DNA of 32,951 nt from a virus: the IMG/VR virus record IMGVR_UViG_3300021957_000159, positions 1 through 32,951 of that record, one strand, 5' to 3'. The first letter of the stretch is position 1, and the number at the start of each line of letters is the position of its first letter. The position numbers and the translations under genes were made by a program. The notes under the pieces were generated by a model. It saw only the letters and a program-made list of their open reading frames with translations. It searched no databases and was not told where the DNA came from. This document shows, one piece after another, positions 1 to 8,414 of the stretch.

Positions 1-273
1 TTGATCGAATGGATCATCTGGTAGTTCACAAACTCTGATGCCTGCTTCTTTGTATTTTTTACTTGCTTTAGTATCGGTTTGATTAATAAAGATACAATTG
101 TTTAGTACATATCCAACGAAATGTAAAAGACGTTCTAAAGCAATGTTCTGTTCTGTAATGTCTTCTGTCTCTACTAACATAGAAAGAGTCATAAGGTATT
201 CATTAAGTATAAAAGTATCTGAAAAATGTATTGCAGTAGCAAAGCCTAAATCTCTTTCGATTCTGGTGCTCAT
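1..273 (-). CDS. Hypothetical protein, 3' end cut by window edge
   Basis: An open frame of 91 codons runs from ATG at 273 to the window edge without a stop. The product begins MSTRIERDLGFATAIHFSD and is mostly helical, with a hydrophobic middle and one cysteine pair far apart. It starts one base after the TAG stop of the 79-residue gene (TAGTATG), so translation is probably coupled. It is the last visible gene of a late operon that starts with the virion protein at 525-1844. I do not recognise the family and the C terminus is missing, so no function is offered. Reading frame and codon use agree with its neighbours. Confidence 0.7.
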   Translation of the reverse strand, partial: MSTRIERDLGFATAIHFSDTFILNEYLMTLSMLVETEDITEQNIALERLLHFVGYVLNNCIFINQTDTKASKKYKEAGIRVCELPDDPFDQ

Positions 274-274
274 A

Positions 275-514
275 CTATTTCCTATCTACATGTATACTGT
301 CGCCGATGTCTTTTTCAGCAAACAATTTATCTAGTTTTTTCTTTTGTTCGTCTTTGTAACTATTCATAATCATGTCTAGTTGATGAATCATAGGTTGATT
401 CTGTGTGCGGTGTGCAAACGTAATTTTTTGAGTAAGATCAGATATTGCTTCTTGTAAATCTTCGATACTCTTGTCTGAAAGATCACTTATAAATGGATGA
501 TGCATGCCTGACAT
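275..514 (-). CDS. Small coiled-coil protein, unknown function
   Basis: A 79-residue, highly charged protein beginning MSGMHHPFISDLSDKSIEDL. Residues 10-70 are predicted by eye to form one long amphipathic helix or coiled coil; the end is lysine-rich. The start at 514 has a good Shine-Dalgarno sequence (AGAGG, 6 bases upstream) and lies 10 bases after the stop of the 439-residue virion gene, so the two share a transcript. From memory, short proteins with this N terminus recur in T4-like marine phages without a known role. No catalytic motif, signal peptide or membrane segment is visible. Scaffold, chaperone or structural accessory roles are all possible. Confidence 0.75.
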   Translation of the reverse strand: MSGMHHPFISDLSDKSIEDLQEAISDLTQKITFAHRTQNQPMIHQLDMIMNSYKDEQKKKLDKLFAEKDIGDSIHVDRK

Positions 515-524
515 AGCCTACCTC

Positions 525-1844
525 TTAAAATGAATCTAGTTTGACTCTTTTCCAGATATCATGTCCTTGAGTATAGATAGTTGCTAATGTTGCAGTATAA
601 GTACTGCTCGTTGTTAATGTTACATTAGCATCTGCTACACCGTTTGTACGTGATCGACTAACTGATATCTTCGTGTTTGCACCACTGGTATCAATAGTAC
701 CAACATAGTAAGTAGTATTTGCTTCAAGTCCACCTGCAGATAATTCTGACTCGTTACCAGTAAATACAATAGGTTGATTTAACCCATATGATGCGATGTT
801 AGGTACTGTTGCTGTGAACTCAATTTGATCTGCTGTAGTAGTAGTTGCTTGTACGTTAGCAGTAGTTGCTGTACTGTCATACGTTCCAGTAGCATGATAG
901 ATATATTGTACTGGAGATACTTGCATTGTGCTTGTCACATCTGTTAAAGTAACATTGGCACCACCTAGTGTTGCACTGACTGAAAAATTAGTATCAAGTG
1001 TTACAGATGTTACGAAATAATCTGTACCCGAAGATACTCCACCAAAGACTGTATTACCATTTTGACTTGTAAACTCAACAGGCATACCAATATAGAATCC
1101 TGTTGTATTATCTGTGATCATCAAATCACCTGTTGCTTGTGTTTCTGTAACAGTTTGTGGTTCAATAACTTTAGCAACTGCGATATCACCGTTTCTGTCA
1201 CCTACATAACCTGTAGGAGTAATTGCATCTCTAACTTCGACTTGTGATATTTGATAACTTCTGTTAACTGGTTCTACTAAGATTGTATTACCACAATCAA
1301 CTGTAGAAAAATCGTAGACTAAATTAGTTACATCATGCGGAGCCTTAGCAATTGCTAAGTTGCCACCGACAGTTGTGTTGTTTTCTAAAATGTCTCCACT
1401 TTCAACAACTTCTGATGGGAAGATTAAAAATGCTTCTGTATTTGCAACTGTTAAGTCTAAAGTAATTGTATGTTTCGTATTAGTTGGTGACCAACCTGCA
1501 AATTGAAATGTAGTGTTGCCTGTAATAGTAGCAAACTGTACGTCACCTAATGTACAATCAACAACGACTGTACCTGATACGTTATTACCTAAATTATATG
1601 TAGTATTACGAAACGTTCTAATAGCGGCATTACTAATTAAAGTATTAGCCATGTTATTATCTAATGTAATATTGTTTAGAGCCTGTTTAAGTACAGCCTT
1701 ATCCTGCAGTTCTGTAATCTCAGTACCGGCAGTATTTAAATTGGTTTTGATAGATGTAAAATTATCTCTGAACCCTTGAGAACTGTTATTCTGTCCCGGG
1801 GTAGGATAATTTCCGTCTATTCCGTTTGTATTAATTGTACTCAT
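525..1844 (-). CDS. Beta-rich virion structural protein, probably tail fibre or adhesin associated
   Basis: A 439-residue protein. Residues 1-55 (NGIDGNYPTPGQ, then GFRDNFTSIKTNL) resemble the N-terminal attachment segment seen in virion proteins of marine T4-like phages, a helical stretch that probably anchors the protein. The rest is threonine-, asparagine- and valine-rich beta structure. Residues about 238-305 and 347-415 are two copies of a module (a P[VI].FT core, then GG, T.YYV or T.YFV, then S..SVS) that also occurs in the proteins at 1885, 28689 and 30187. The C terminus (GHDIWKRVKLDSF) is charged. A late promoter at 1869-1876 precedes it. Family membership is from memory and the attachment role is inferred. 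Confidence 0.75.
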   Translation of the reverse strand: MSTINTNGIDGNYPTPGQNNSSQGFRDNFTSIKTNLNTAGTEITELQDKAVLKQALNNITLDNNMANTLISNAAIRTFRNTTYNLGNNVSGTVVVDCTLGDVQFATITGNTTFQFAGWSPTNTKHTITLDLTVANTEAFLIFPSEVVESGDILENNTTVGGNLAIAKAPHDVTNLVYDFSTVDCGNTILVEPVNRSYQISQVEVRDAITPTGYVGDRNGDIAVAKVIEPQTVTETQATGDLMITDNTTGFYIGMPVEFTSQNGNTVFGGVSSGTDYFVTSVTLDTNFSVSATLGGANVTLTDVTSTMQVSPVQYIYHATGTYDSTATTANVQATTTTADQIEFTATVPNIASYGLNQPIVFTGNESELSAGGLEANTTYYVGTIDTSGANTKISVSRSRTNGVADANVTLTTSSTYTATLATIYTQGHDIWKRVKLDSF

Positions 1845-1868
1845 AATTTATTTAATCTCTCAATATAC

Positions 1869-1876
1869 TATTTATC
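1869..1876 (-). promoter_or_regulatory. T4-like late promoter (GATAAATA)
   Basis: GATAAATA on the minus strand, 24 bases before the ATG at 1844, inside the 40-base gap after the Ig-like gene. It should start transcription of the 439-79-91 residue gene group. Only a weak GAGAG lies between it and the start codon. Confidence 0.7.
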
Positions 1877-1884
1877 AACTCAAA

Positions 1885-4509
1885 TTACCCAGATACATTT
1901 CCTTCGTCTGGTAAGATAGTACGTCTAGGAAATAAGACATGAAAATCTTTAGAATCGATAGGATTAGGTTCTGGACTTGCACTAGGTAGTCCTGTCCATG
2001 CAGGAGGAGTAGTGTTATTATCAAAGTCAAATGTAATTGATTTATCTACTGTAATTCTATCTAACTGGAAGTTAATTGTGTTTAGTGTATATGGTCTTCC
2101 TAAAGGATCTACCCATAATGTTTCAATATTGTTTTTAATTGTATCAGCAGTTCCTGGCTTACAGTATGCAATGACCCAAGCAGGAGTATATCCTAATGTT
2201 GAACCGTTTGCTTGTTGACTAGTCATCCAATCTGGTAACAATCTAAAGTCAAACTCTTGGCCTAAGTTTTCGCCTGTTCTGTTTCTCATATTTGGCAATG
2301 AGTTAGGGAACAAGTTTCTTGCATACCCAGGTGTTAAACTTGTATAGTATGTAGGTTGACTTGTTTCTGTTAATAAGTTTAATCCATCTTCTGATATCAC
2401 TAATTGATCTTCAAACGTCTCTTGTGTTTGGATCTGTTGCCCCTCAGGGGTAGTATTGATGTAACTTGCATAGATATCAGTAACACTTGTGTACCAAGGT
2501 CCTTTATTCAATGGTATATTTCTTGGCCATATTATTTCTTCACTGATACTTTTTCCTTTAGGATTAAGTAGATTGTCTTGTACTTCAGAATAAACGACTT
2601 CATATACAATTTCACCTTTATTGTTCTTTGCAACTGCTGTTTTTAATTCACCTAATGTAATATATCTCCAATAGTGATTTTTGTCAATAGCCGCAACATA
2701 TTCTTCAAAGTCACTTGCATATATACCATATGCGTGTTCATATGTAATGTTACTTGCTTTACCAAAGTTAACATCTTCAGGTCTATATAAATCTGCTGTG
2801 GGGATAAGTGTTGTGTTTGTAAGTAATCCTTGTATAACATTTCTATCTGCAACACTAGGCACACATTTAATATATAATGTATCAGTAGGTTGATTAAACT
2901 CTTGTACAATAGTCAATGAGAATGTTCTACTAGCCTGTATTACAGGATAAAGTTCTGAGTATGCTTCAATTGTAAATGTAAAGTCAGTTTCAGAATCTGG
3001 GTTTGTAAACGTATCATTAGGTTGATATGCAACTGTGCCTGATATTTCACCGTTATCTAATACCTGCAAGTTAGGAGGTAGTGTTCCAGATGTAACTCTG
3101 TAACTTAATTCAACATCACTAGTTGCACTAACTGCTAAGATAGATGTTTCACTGTTGTTCATTTTGCCTAGATCACTAGGTGTTACCCATGTAACTGTTC
3201 CTAATATGTCATTTGCTACTGTCAATTTAAATCTAAATACAGAACTTTGTATAGATGTAAAACTTGCTTTTCTTACGTTAACACTAAACGTATAGTTTGA
3301 AATGCTGTCAGCGGCGATTGTAGGCGTTCCTGTGATCCATCCTGTTACTGAATCCCCTACTAGTCCTAAGGGTAAATCAGTATATTGATACTCTAATGCA
3401 TTTCCGTCAAAGTCTTTACCTAACATTCTCCATGAAAAGTATTCTCCACTTTTAAATGTACCGATGTTTGCTTCTGCACTAGGAAGATATGTAGTATTTG
3501 GATCATCATTAGGGAATGTATAATAACCATAGTTAGTTGGATCATTTGCCGCAACATCGAATGTTGCAGGTCTTGTGTTTAAAATACTAGGTATTCTGCT
3601 ATTGCCCGGGAAGCCAGGGCCACCTGCACTGATCGGTGCATTCTGATTAGCAATAACAATGTTATATGATTCTAATGCATTTCCTAATGGTGATGATAAT
3701 TCTAAAGTAAATGAGTATGTTTGTACAGTAGGTTCACCTGTTTGAATTTGTGGTAATGATGCTCCGAATGTTCCAGCACCATCGACTAAAATTTCTTGTG
3801 TACCACCACGTGCGCCTGATATTGTAAACGTTGTTGCATCTATAATATCTTTGATAAAATATGTTCTGTTTGCTACGAGTCCACCATAGAGTGCACCAGT
3901 AAAGATAATAGGTCTTTCTTTAACAAACCCTGTTGTACTCAACACTGTCAAAACACTAGATGATATAGCAAGTGCTGATGTGTTTACAGCAACATAATTA
4001 ATACTAATGACAGGTGCTTCTGGATAACCTCTAATTAATCCTAATTCATTAATTTCTAGTCCAGGTGGCAATTGCCCTTGTACTCGTCTAATCGTTATTG
4101 GATTAGTAGGTACTGGATTTGTGTATGTTATTTGTAGTTCTCGCCATACACTATCATTTGAATTTAAAATTGTTCCTGTTGGGGTAGTAAAAGTAGGAGT
4201 AGCAACACCACTTATAATCGTACTAAACGTTCTGTCTGCTATCTGTTGAGCATCACCTGTAAAATCATCTGTTGCTCTTATAGCAAAATTGTATGTAGTA
4301 TCTTCACCAACAACTCCCGGTGTACCTGATAAGATACCTGTTTCACTATTTAAAGATAATCCAGTTGGTATTGTGCCACTTAATACTGAATAAGCAATTG
4401 AAGTTGCAGGTAGTTCTGGAGTTGCTTCAAATGTAAAAGACATCGGAACTTGTGACGGGAATGCGCCTATACTTCCGGCTGGAGTAACCCAATTAGGATG
4501 ATTGCTCAT
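1885..4509 (-). CDS. Virion protein with Ig-like (He_PIG-type) domains
   Basis: An 874-residue protein with about four Ig-like repeats of the He_PIG type. Their hallmark, a proline-glycine-leucine turn followed by a glycine and G.P, is visible as GTIPTGLSLN then GILSGTP near residues 45-65, QLPPGLEIN near 145, LPLGLVGD then WITGTP near 380, and GTLPPNLQV near 480. Residues about 185-245 hold one copy of the beta module shared with three other virion proteins. The C-terminal 330 residues are unlike the repeats and rich in aromatics (HYWRYITLGELK, YEVVYSEV), perhaps a receptor-binding or trimer region. The start overlaps the M15 peptidase stop by ATGA, so translation is coupled. Such domains in phages usually sit on the virion surface and bind carbohydrate; binding is inferred. 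Confidence 0.8.
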   Translation of the reverse strand: MSNHPNWVTPAGSIGAFPSQVPMSFTFEATPELPATSIAYSVLSGTIPTGLSLNSETGILSGTPGVVGEDTTYNFAIRATDDFTGDAQQIADRTFSTIISGVATPTFTTPTGTILNSNDSVWRELQITYTNPVPTNPITIRRVQGQLPPGLEINELGLIRGYPEAPVISINYVAVNTSALAISSSVLTVLSTTGFVKERPIIFTGALYGGLVANRTYFIKDIIDATTFTISGARGGTQEILVDGAGTFGASLPQIQTGEPTVQTYSFTLELSSPLGNALESYNIVIANQNAPISAGGPGFPGNSRIPSILNTRPATFDVAANDPTNYGYYTFPNDDPNTTYLPSAEANIGTFKSGEYFSWRMLGKDFDGNALEYQYTDLPLGLVGDSVTGWITGTPTIAADSISNYTFSVNVRKASFTSIQSSVFRFKLTVANDILGTVTWVTPSDLGKMNNSETSILAVSATSDVELSYRVTSGTLPPNLQVLDNGEISGTVAYQPNDTFTNPDSETDFTFTIEAYSELYPVIQASRTFSLTIVQEFNQPTDTLYIKCVPSVADRNVIQGLLTNTTLIPTADLYRPEDVNFGKASNITYEHAYGIYASDFEEYVAAIDKNHYWRYITLGELKTAVAKNNKGEIVYEVVYSEVQDNLLNPKGKSISEEIIWPRNIPLNKGPWYTSVTDIYASYINTTPEGQQIQTQETFEDQLVISEDGLNLLTETSQPTYYTSLTPGYARNLFPNSLPNMRNRTGENLGQEFDFRLLPDWMTSQQANGSTLGYTPAWVIAYCKPGTADTIKNNIETLWVDPLGRPYTLNTINFQLDRITVDKSITFDFDNNTTPPAWTGLPSASPEPNPIDSKDFHVLFPRRTILPDEGNVSG

Positions 4510-4967
4510 TTGATAAGACCTAGTGAGTAATGAGTTCTGCCATCAACTTTACTAGCAGTTAATGATTTGCCTCTATTGCCGGCTATGTTGTAAGTTACAT
4601 GTACCCAACCTGAGTCTGGTATACCCGGTGTATAGAATTCTAAGATTACTTGATCAAAATCAGTATTCTTTTCAATCCATTTAGCAAGATCAAAATTAGA
4701 CACGCCATGTATTTCTATATCTGCGGCTTGTCCTTTACAATGTTGTGACTTAGCACTTCCACCTACTGCTGAATTAAGAGCGGACCCACGATATCCACTA
4801 TTAATAATGACAGGTCCAAAGTGATCTCTGACTTTTTGTAATACGTTTTCACATAATGCTTTTGCATTTTCTAAATGCTCTTCGGGCATAGAGTTGTCTA
4901 AGCCTTGACGTATTGCAGTTTGACTTTTTTCAAACTCTGTTAATGTAAAATTCTTTGATAACTTCAT
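4506..4967 (-). CDS. M15-family D-Ala-D-Ala-type peptidase, probable endolysin or virion lysin
   Basis: A zinc peptidase of the M15 (M15_3) type that cuts peptide cross-links of peptidoglycan. With start ATG 4967 the product is 153 residues, beginning MKLSKNFTLTEFEKS, the usual first strand and helix of the family. The metal ligands are visible: H76 and D83 in SQHCKGQAAD and H123 in GWVHVTY, with arginine 60 in NSGYRGSALN. I prefer 4967 because AAGGA lies ten bases upstream; the longer frame from ATG 5000 overlaps the fibre stop as TAATG but has no ribosome site and adds 11 residues outside the family. It sits between fibre and Ig-like genes in one operon, so it could be a virion-borne enzyme rather than the free endolysin. 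No signal peptide is seen. Confidence 0.88.
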   Translation of the reverse strand: MKLSKNFTLTEFEKSQTAIRQGLDNSMPEEHLENAKALCENVLQKVRDHFGPVIINSGYRGSALNSAVGGSAKSQHCKGQAADIEIHGVSNFDLAKWIEKNTDFDQVILEFYTPGIPDSGWVHVTYNIAGNRGKSLTASKVDGRTHYSLGLIK

Positions 4968-4999
4968 CTGTTTCTTATCCTTCTTAAAGAGGCAAAACA

Positions 5000-7900
5000 T
5001 TATGCATATGTTGCGCCAACACTATACCATTGTGATGAACTATGTGCTACGAATTGAATTTGTCCACCGGGACCGATATCCATTGCACCGTTAACCCCAT
5101 TGCCATCGATGACATCACTTGCTGATGGATACACTTTTAATGTATCTGTTGGATCTAAGTTTTTAACATATATACATAATCCTGCAACTGCTGACATTAG
5201 TTTAACACCGTTATTATTACTAGGTGTTGTTACTGAGAATATGTCTGCACCACTTAATTGTGTTGCACCACCTTGATCAGAACCGCCTGCTGTTGCTGTT
5301 GTTACGTCTTTAATAATGTGAGTCTGGTTAGTTATATTACCAGACACTGTTAAGTTAGTTAATGTACCAACTGCTGTTATGTTTGGTTGTGTTGCACCTG
5401 TAATATCTAATGCTAGTGCTGAACTACCTGCTGATGTTGCATATGTTGCATTTGCTACAGTACCTGAAATGTTGGCTGCCGCAACATTTGATAATCCACC
5501 ACCGTCTCCATTAAATAACCCTGTATTTGCTGTAAATGATTGTGCTGTTACAATGCCGTTTACACCTAACACTGTTAATGTGCCTACTGATGTAATGTTT
5601 GGTTGTGCTGAAGTAGTGACAGTTCCTGATGTAGTTGCTGAAGTGGCTGATGTTGCTAAAGCAACTGTTCCACTTACATTCGCACCTGCTACTGAGTTTG
5701 CTACTTGAGCAAAATCAACTTCACCTGTAACTTGTTGTCCAGGAACAGATGTTAAGTTTGCTCCGTCTCCAGTTACATATGTAAAGACACCACCTGTGCC
5801 TGATACATTCCCTGCAGACACATTACCAGTAACTGATAATGATGACAACGTACCGACACTAGTGATGTTTGGTTGTGCGGCTGTTGATACAGTACCGGCA
5901 ACACTTGCCGTTGATACTGATCCACTTACATTTGCACCATCAACTGAGTTAGCAGTTGCCGCAAAGTCTACTTCACCAGATACATTAGCACCTGCTACAG
6001 CATTTGCTGTTGTTGCGAATGATACTGCACCTGAGACGTTAGCACCTGCGACTGCGTTAGCAGTAGTGGCAGTAGTTGCTAATGTTGCTAAAGGAACTTC
6101 ACTAACATTTGCTCCAGGGATATTAGTTAATCCAGCACCAGAACCTTTAAATGATCCTGTTCCTGCTGATATTTCAATATTACCTGCGTTAGTAATAAGG
6201 TCTGAATTAGTGTTTAAAGTTCCACTTAAAATTAGTGATGATAATGTACCAACACTAGTAATGTTTGGTTGTGCGTTAGTTACTAAACTTCCGCCTATTG
6301 TTGTGCCAGATACTTTTCCACCTGACGATATGTTGCCAGGTACATCTAAATTACCTGTTGTCTTATTGAATACAAATCCAGTGTTACCAGCATATGTAGT
6401 TCCACCGTCATTGAATATAACTTGTGTATCTGTACCTTGTGCTGGTACTAGAGTTCCAGTGTTCCATGATAATACACCTGCGCCATCTGTTTGTAAAAAT
6501 GCTCCGCTAACACCACCAGTAACTGTTACATTACTTACTGGTCCTAAGTTAGAAGTACTATTGAAATCGATGTTATTATCGAATCCACCTGATACAGACA
6601 TTGTGCCTGTTACTTCTACAGATGTTCCTGTATTCTTAACTGATAGTATGTTTGCTGTTCCACCAGACGATACTCTGAAGGGTCCGTTAGTATCTACTGT
6701 TGCATTACTTGTGCCGTTTACAATAGAAGAACCTGCTGATACAGATATATTTGTTAATCCACTACCATCACCAGTAAATATACCAGTTGTTGTTACGTTA
6801 CCAGCATCAACGTTGCCTGAAACATTTAATGAAGTTAATGTACCTGTTGAAGTAATGTTTGGTTGTGCGGCAGTTTCTACTGTACCTGATGTATCTGCGT
6901 ATGTTGCGTTTGCTACAGTACCACTTACGTTAGCACCTGCTACAGCATTTGCTGTTGCGGCAAATGTTACTTCTCCGCTTACATTAGCACCAGCAACAGA
7001 GTTTGCAACTCCTGCAAATCCTACTTGACCTGAAACGTTTGCTCCAGCAACTGAGTTAGCAACTGCTGAGAATCCGACTTCTCCTGAAACATTAGCACCT
7101 GCTACAGCATTTGCTGAGTCTGATGATGTTGCATGTGTAGCATTTGCTACAACACCTGATACGTTGCTTCCTGCAACACTATTGGCTGTGCCTGCAAAAC
7201 TAACTTGACCAGTTACGTTTGCACCTGCAACTGCATTTGCTACTTGTGCAAATGGTACTTCTCCACTTACATTAGCGCCTGCTACTGCATTAGCAGTAGT
7301 TGCAAAACTTACTGCGCCTGAGACGTTAGCGCCAGCAACACTATTTGCTGTTGCGGCATTTGTGACTTCACCTGAGACATTTGCTCCGGCTACTGCGTTA
7401 GCGGTTGTTGCGAATGATACTGCACCACTTACATTACTACCTGCGACTGCATTAGCAGTAGCGGCGTTTGTAACTTCTCCAGAGACATTAGCACCGGCAA
7501 CTGCGTTTGCTGTTGCAGAGTTAGTAACTTCACCAGTTACATTTGCGCCTACGACATTTGATAATCCACCACCATCACCAGAGAATAAACCTGTGTTTGC
7601 GGTGAATGCTACAGCAGTTACTGTTGATGCTACATTTAATCCTGTTAATGTTCCTACTGATGTAATGTTTGGTTGTGTTCCTGTTGTTAAAGGTCCAGAT
7701 AATGTTTGACCTTGAACAATTCCTGTGTTAGCATAGATAGCAGTTGTTGCTTCTATAGTTCCTACTGATATAGTACCTGATGTTAAATCTAAGTTTCCAC
7801 CTGTAATGTTACCTGTTGCTGATAGTCCACCAGTCAATGATACGTTATTACCTATAATGTTACCATTACCAGATGTTGTATTTGCTAATACGTATCCGAA

Positions 7901-8305
7901 GTCTCCGGATAGATTACCGATGACTGCATTACCTTGTACACTATTTGATACTACGACATCAGTAACATTGGCTATTGTGTTTGGTAAATCAACATATAAT
8001 GTTTGAGTTGAATCAGTGATCGTTGCAGATCCTGGTCCTGTTCCTGGGGAACGTCCTAATGATAATGTTGTTGATGAAAATTGAACACAAGCAATGTTAG
8101 CACCTAGTACAACGTTTCCAACTGGGGAACCGTTAACAGAGAAGATACCCGGTCCCGGTGTTTTGTTAACTGAGACTACTGCTTGATCGCCTAGTCCTGC
8201 AAATACTTCTGTAAAATTTAACTGAACTTTCTCAAATGCCGATCGTATTGCATCTGCATCTGGATCGTCAGGGAATGCTCCGAAGTCAATATTTCTTTGT
8301 GCCAT
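5000..8305 (-). CDS. Large repeat-rich tail fibre
   Basis: An 1101-residue fibre-type protein. Residues 1-40 (DFGAFPDDPDADAIRSAFEK then FTEVFAGL) form a helical N-terminal attachment segment. Residues about 249-462 carry eleven copies of a short repeat, AN[AS]VAG[AS]NVSG.V, spaced by FATT or FAAT linkers, with four more copies nearer the C terminus. A second repeat, QPNITSVGTL followed by a strand ending in VSGN, occurs six times. This is the elongated beta shaft seen in marine phage fibres. The last 100 residues are unique and hydrophobic (KLMSAVAGLCIYVKNLDPTD) and probably form the tip. The start has TAGGAAAG upstream and a late promoter at 8328-8335. The stop overlaps the lysin frame. Receptor specificity cannot be read. 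Confidence 0.85.
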   Translation of the reverse strand: MAQRNIDFGAFPDDPDADAIRSAFEKVQLNFTEVFAGLGDQAVVSVNKTPGPGIFSVNGSPVGNVVLGANIACVQFSSTTLSLGRSPGTGPGSATITDSTQTLYVDLPNTIANVTDVVVSNSVQGNAVIGNLSGDFGYVLANTTSGNGNIIGNNVSLTGGLSATGNITGGNLDLTSGTISVGTIEATTAIYANTGIVQGQTLSGPLTTGTQPNITSVGTLTGLNVASTVTAVAFTANTGLFSGDGGGLSNVVGANVTGEVTNSATANAVAGANVSGEVTNAATANAVAGSNVSGAVSFATTANAVAGANVSGEVTNAATANSVAGANVSGAVSFATTANAVAGANVSGEVPFAQVANAVAGANVTGQVSFAGTANSVAGSNVSGVVANATHATSSDSANAVAGANVSGEVGFSAVANSVAGANVSGQVGFAGVANSVAGANVSGEVTFAATANAVAGANVSGTVANATYADTSGTVETAAQPNITSTGTLTSLNVSGNVDAGNVTTTGIFTGDGSGLTNISVSAGSSIVNGTSNATVDTNGPFRVSSGGTANILSVKNTGTSVEVTGTMSVSGGFDNNIDFNSTSNLGPVSNVTVTGGVSGAFLQTDGAGVLSWNTGTLVPAQGTDTQVIFNDGGTTYAGNTGFVFNKTTGNLDVPGNISSGGKVSGTTIGGSLVTNAQPNITSVGTLSSLILSGTLNTNSDLITNAGNIEISAGTGSFKGSGAGLTNIPGANVSEVPLATLATTATTANAVAGANVSGAVSFATTANAVAGANVSGEVDFAATANSVDGANVSGSVSTASVAGTVSTAAQPNITSVGTLSSLSVTGNVSAGNVSGTGGVFTYVTGDGANLTSVPGQQVTGEVDFAQVANSVAGANVSGTVALATSATSATTSGTVTTSAQPNITSVGTLTVLGVNGIVTAQSFTANTGLFNGDGGGLSNVAAANISGTVANATYATSAGSSALALDITGATQPNITAVGTLTNLTVSGNITNQTHIIKDVTTATAGGSDQGGATQLSGADIFSVTTPSNNNGVKLMSAVAGLCIYVKNLDPTDTLKVYPSASDVIDGNGVNGAMDIGPGGQIQFVAHSSSQWYSVGATYA
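5680..5800 (-). repeat. Fibre segment duplicated at 30795-30915
   Basis: About 100 bases here align to the other fibre gene (30795-30915) with roughly a dozen mismatches, coding GDGANLTSVPGQQ followed by EVDFAQVANSVAGANVSG in both. The two copies are 25 kb apart, on the same strand and in the same frame. Confidence 0.8.
6920..7565 (-). repeat. Coding tandem repeat block of the fibre shaft
   Basis: Eleven tandem copies of a unit of about 16-18 residues with core ANAVAGANVSGEV. The DNA copies differ at many third positions, so this is an old, selected protein repeat rather than a recent slippage array. A shorter block lies at about 5940-6075. Confidence 0.85.
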
Positions 8306-8327
8306 AGCAATTCTTTCCTAATATTAG

Positions 8328-8335
8328 TATTTATC
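8328..8335 (-). promoter_or_regulatory. T4-like late promoter (GATAAATA)
   Basis: GATAAATA on the minus strand, 22 bases before ATG 8305, with a Shine-Dalgarno AGGAAAG between. It lies 28 bases beyond the terminator hairpin of the previous unit and drives the fibre-lysin-Ig operon. Confidence 0.75.
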
Positions 8336-8363
8336 AATCTTCTTTGTTAATGTGTAGATAAAA

Positions 8364-8388
8364 AAATACCCGACTAAGCCGGGTATTT
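8364..8388 (-). terminator. Intrinsic terminator after the 1306-residue gene
   Basis: A perfect nine-base stem (AAATACCCG / CGGGTATTT) with a seven-base loop, followed on the minus strand by seven T. It ends the transcript that carries the gene at 8415-12335, 27 bases past its stop. Confidence 0.9.
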
Positions 8389-8414
8389 AAACGGGGTACA
8401 ACGTTTTGTTTTAA

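Noticed and set aside
2652-2909. 85-codon minus-strand frame inside the Ig-like gene
   Set aside because: Out of frame with a long well-supported gene, with no ribosome site or recognisable product.
6920-7565. Regular repeats that could suggest a CRISPR array
   Set aside because: The units are in frame, vary at third positions and encode the fibre repeat; there are no unique spacers.
5379-7709. Long plus-strand open frames opposite the fibre gene (up to 410 codons)
   Set aside because: They mirror the repeat-coding strand, giving proline-alanine-rich repeats with no ribosome site or family; the minus-strand fibre explains the region.
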